From contig KL571317.1 in NCBI GenBank assembly GCA_000715855.1, forward strand, positions 1,511-9,285: a stretch of DNA of 7,775 nucleotides, in the 5' to 3' direction. Source of the DNA: Actinoplanes liguriensis. Its GTDB lineage: Bacteria; Actinomycetota; Actinomycetes; Mycobacteriales; Micromonosporaceae. Both the position numbers and the translations under genes were made by a program. Numbering within the stretch: position 1 is the first letter of the stretch; each line of letters begins with the position of its first letter. The notes below the pieces were generated by a model. It did not search any database and was not told the origin of the DNA. It worked only from the letters and a program-made list of their open reading frames with translations. Shown piece after piece: positions 6,957 to 7,775 of this stretch.

Positions 6957-7075
6957 TGCGTCGGTCCCTCCTGCCGGTGTGGAGGTAACTCTGTCGGCCG
7001 CCCGTTAACCCGGACGACCACTTGCGGTGACACTGTTGTTCGCAAATCCCTACAACCGGACCGCACCCGTTGTGA
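6957..7075 (-). promoter_or_regulatory. nirB upstream region, possible promoter and GlnR-like half-sites
   Basis: A 119-bp gap before nirB contains the nirB Shine-Dalgarno (AGGAGG on the minus strand, about 6967-6972). The minus strand across 7027-7042 reads GCGAACAACAGTGTCAC. Here two AC dinucleotides are 9 nt apart and the second five-mer, GTCAC, fits the actinobacterial GlnR pattern gTnAC. The first five-mer, CGAAC, fits poorly. GlnR is known to control nirBD in Streptomyces and mycobacteria, so a site here is plausible, but this match is weak. I found no convincing -35/-10 pair. Read-through from the chelatase gene is equally possible. Confidence 0.35.
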
Positions 7076-7732
7076 CTACAAACGGCTACCGGCAGTTGTG
7101 AGGAGAGCGTTGTCGAACCGACCCAGAACGAGGTCGGACACGGCAACATCACGGCACAGCGGCGGCGTCACCGAGTCCGCGCCGGCGTTGCCCAGCGACC
7201 GGTAGAACAGGCCGTCCGCCAGCAGATACGCGGCGATCGCGACCCGCTGCGCGCCCTCCTGCCGCAGCTGGGCGACGACATCCGGCACGCGCGGACCGGT
7301 GCCCGACACGTACCCGACGCGCGCGCCGCCCGGCAGCTGCGTGGCGACGCCCTCCACATCGGCGCGCCAGCCCGGATCCGACGAACCCGCCGCGGCCAGC
7401 ACGATCGCGTCCGCGGCCGGCAGATTACGCAGCATGCTGCCGAGCAGCACCGGATCCGGCCCGAGGGGCGCCGTCACCGGGATGTCCGTGCCCGCGACAG
7501 CCTCCGCGATGTCCACCCGCACGTGATATCCGCACGACAGCAGCAGCGGCACCACCACCGCGTCGCCCACCGTCGGCACGACCTCGGCGACCTTCGGCTC
7601 CTGCACGTCCACATAGCAGAGCCGCACGTCCAGCCCGCGCCGCCGCCGCGCCACCGAGGCGGCGAGCTCCTGCAACTGCCGGCGCCCGGTGGCCGAGCGG
7701 GTCCCATGCGCAACAGCGATCAGAGTGGTCAC
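7076..7732 (-). CDS. Sirohydrochlorin chelatase (CbiX/SirB type)
   Basis: A 218-aa metal chelatase likely inserting Fe2+ into sirohydrochlorin to make siroheme, the NirB cofactor; cobalt insertion for cobalamin is the alternative. The N-terminal half starts TTLIAVAHGTR, with H9 at the position of the conserved His of the family (usually HGSR), and has PLLLSCGYHVRVDI, with H70 the second conserved His. The C-terminal half repeats the fold in degenerate form (VLAAAGSSDPGW, then YLLADGLFYRSL), as in two-lobed chelatases. I place the start at GTG 7732: AAGGAG stands 6 nt upstream and the protein then begins MTTLIAVAHG, as relatives do. An in-frame ATG at 7762 would add ten residues (MKNLTLKETV) but has only a poor ribosome site. 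It is on the same strand, 119 bp before nirB. Iron is preferred over cobalt on context alone. Confidence 0.88.
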   Translation of the reverse strand: MTTLIAVAHGTRSATGRRQLQELAASVARRRRGLDVRLCYVDVQEPKVAEVVPTVGDAVVVPLLLSCGYHVRVDIAEAVAGTDIPVTAPLGPDPVLLGSMLRNLPAADAIVLAAAGSSDPGWRADVEGVATQLPGGARVGYVSGTGPRVPDVVAQLRQEGAQRVAIAAYLLADGLFYRSLGNAGADSVTPPLCRDVAVSDLVLGRFDNALLTTAGSRL

Positions 7733-7744
7733 GACGGTCTCCTT
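7733..7744 (-). promoter_or_regulatory. Ribosome binding site fixing the chelatase start
   Basis: On the minus strand AAGGAG (7744-7739) lies 6 nt before GTG 7732-7730, a near-ideal spacing. It favours this GTG over the upstream in-frame ATG at 7762. Confidence 0.7.
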
Positions 7745-7775
7745 CAAGGTCAAATTCTTCATGTCCTACGTCCGC

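Noticed and set aside
7052..7073. Hairpin just after the chelatase stop as a terminator
   Set aside because: Only 5 bp pair cleanly (ACAAC/GTTGT) around a 12-nt loop, and no U-tract follows on the minus strand.
4824..7205. 793-codon plus-strand open frame
   Set aside because: It lies opposite nirB and part of the chelatase gene. Its His/Asp/Arg/Val-rich product is the usual reverse-frame shadow in high-GC DNA, while nirB has all its motifs.

Overview
The window reads as chromosome of a high-GC actinobacterium. Codon third positions are overwhelmingly G or C, there is a GTG start, and the nitrite reductase/NarK set is of actinobacterial type. A Micromonosporaceae-like host such as Actinoplanes is my impression, not something the sequence proves. 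All well-supported genes lie on the minus strand, so transcription runs from high to low coordinates.

Right half (about 7732 down to 2859): a nitrite-assimilation cluster. A sirohydrochlorin chelatase (CbiX/SirB type, 7732-7076) comes first and would supply siroheme. After a 119-bp gap that may hold a promoter come nirB (6956-4500), nirD (4503-4198) and a NarK-type nitrate/nitrite transporter (4196-2859). nirB and nirD overlap by ATGA, and nirD and narK are 1 bp apart, so these three are almost certainly one translationally coupled transcript. It ends at a hairpin just after narK. Together they import nitrate/nitrite (NarK), reduce nitrite to ammonium with NAD(P)H (NirBD), and insert iron into the NirB cofactor (chelatase). 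No nitrate reductase is visible here.

Left half: two secreted-protein genes. The first (2588-2175) encodes a 137-aa exported protein with one Cys pair and a C-terminal His/Gly/Pro-rich tail. It is closed by a textbook intrinsic terminator with a perfect 17-bp stem. The second (1976-78) encodes a 632-aa exported metzincin-like zinc metalloprotease with HExxHxxGxxH and a downstream Met-turn.

The extreme left edge (1-57) probably carries the last codons of a plus-strand gene. Its stop overlaps, in an ATGA, a plus-strand ATG with a good Shine-Dalgarno. That second frame runs at once into the antisense of the protease, which is the oddest local arrangement in the window.

I see no CRISPR, tRNA, rRNA, IS element or phage gene. 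Most of the window is ordinary nitrogen-assimilation DNA. The least described parts are the His-rich protein, the unclassified metzincin and the left-edge junction.
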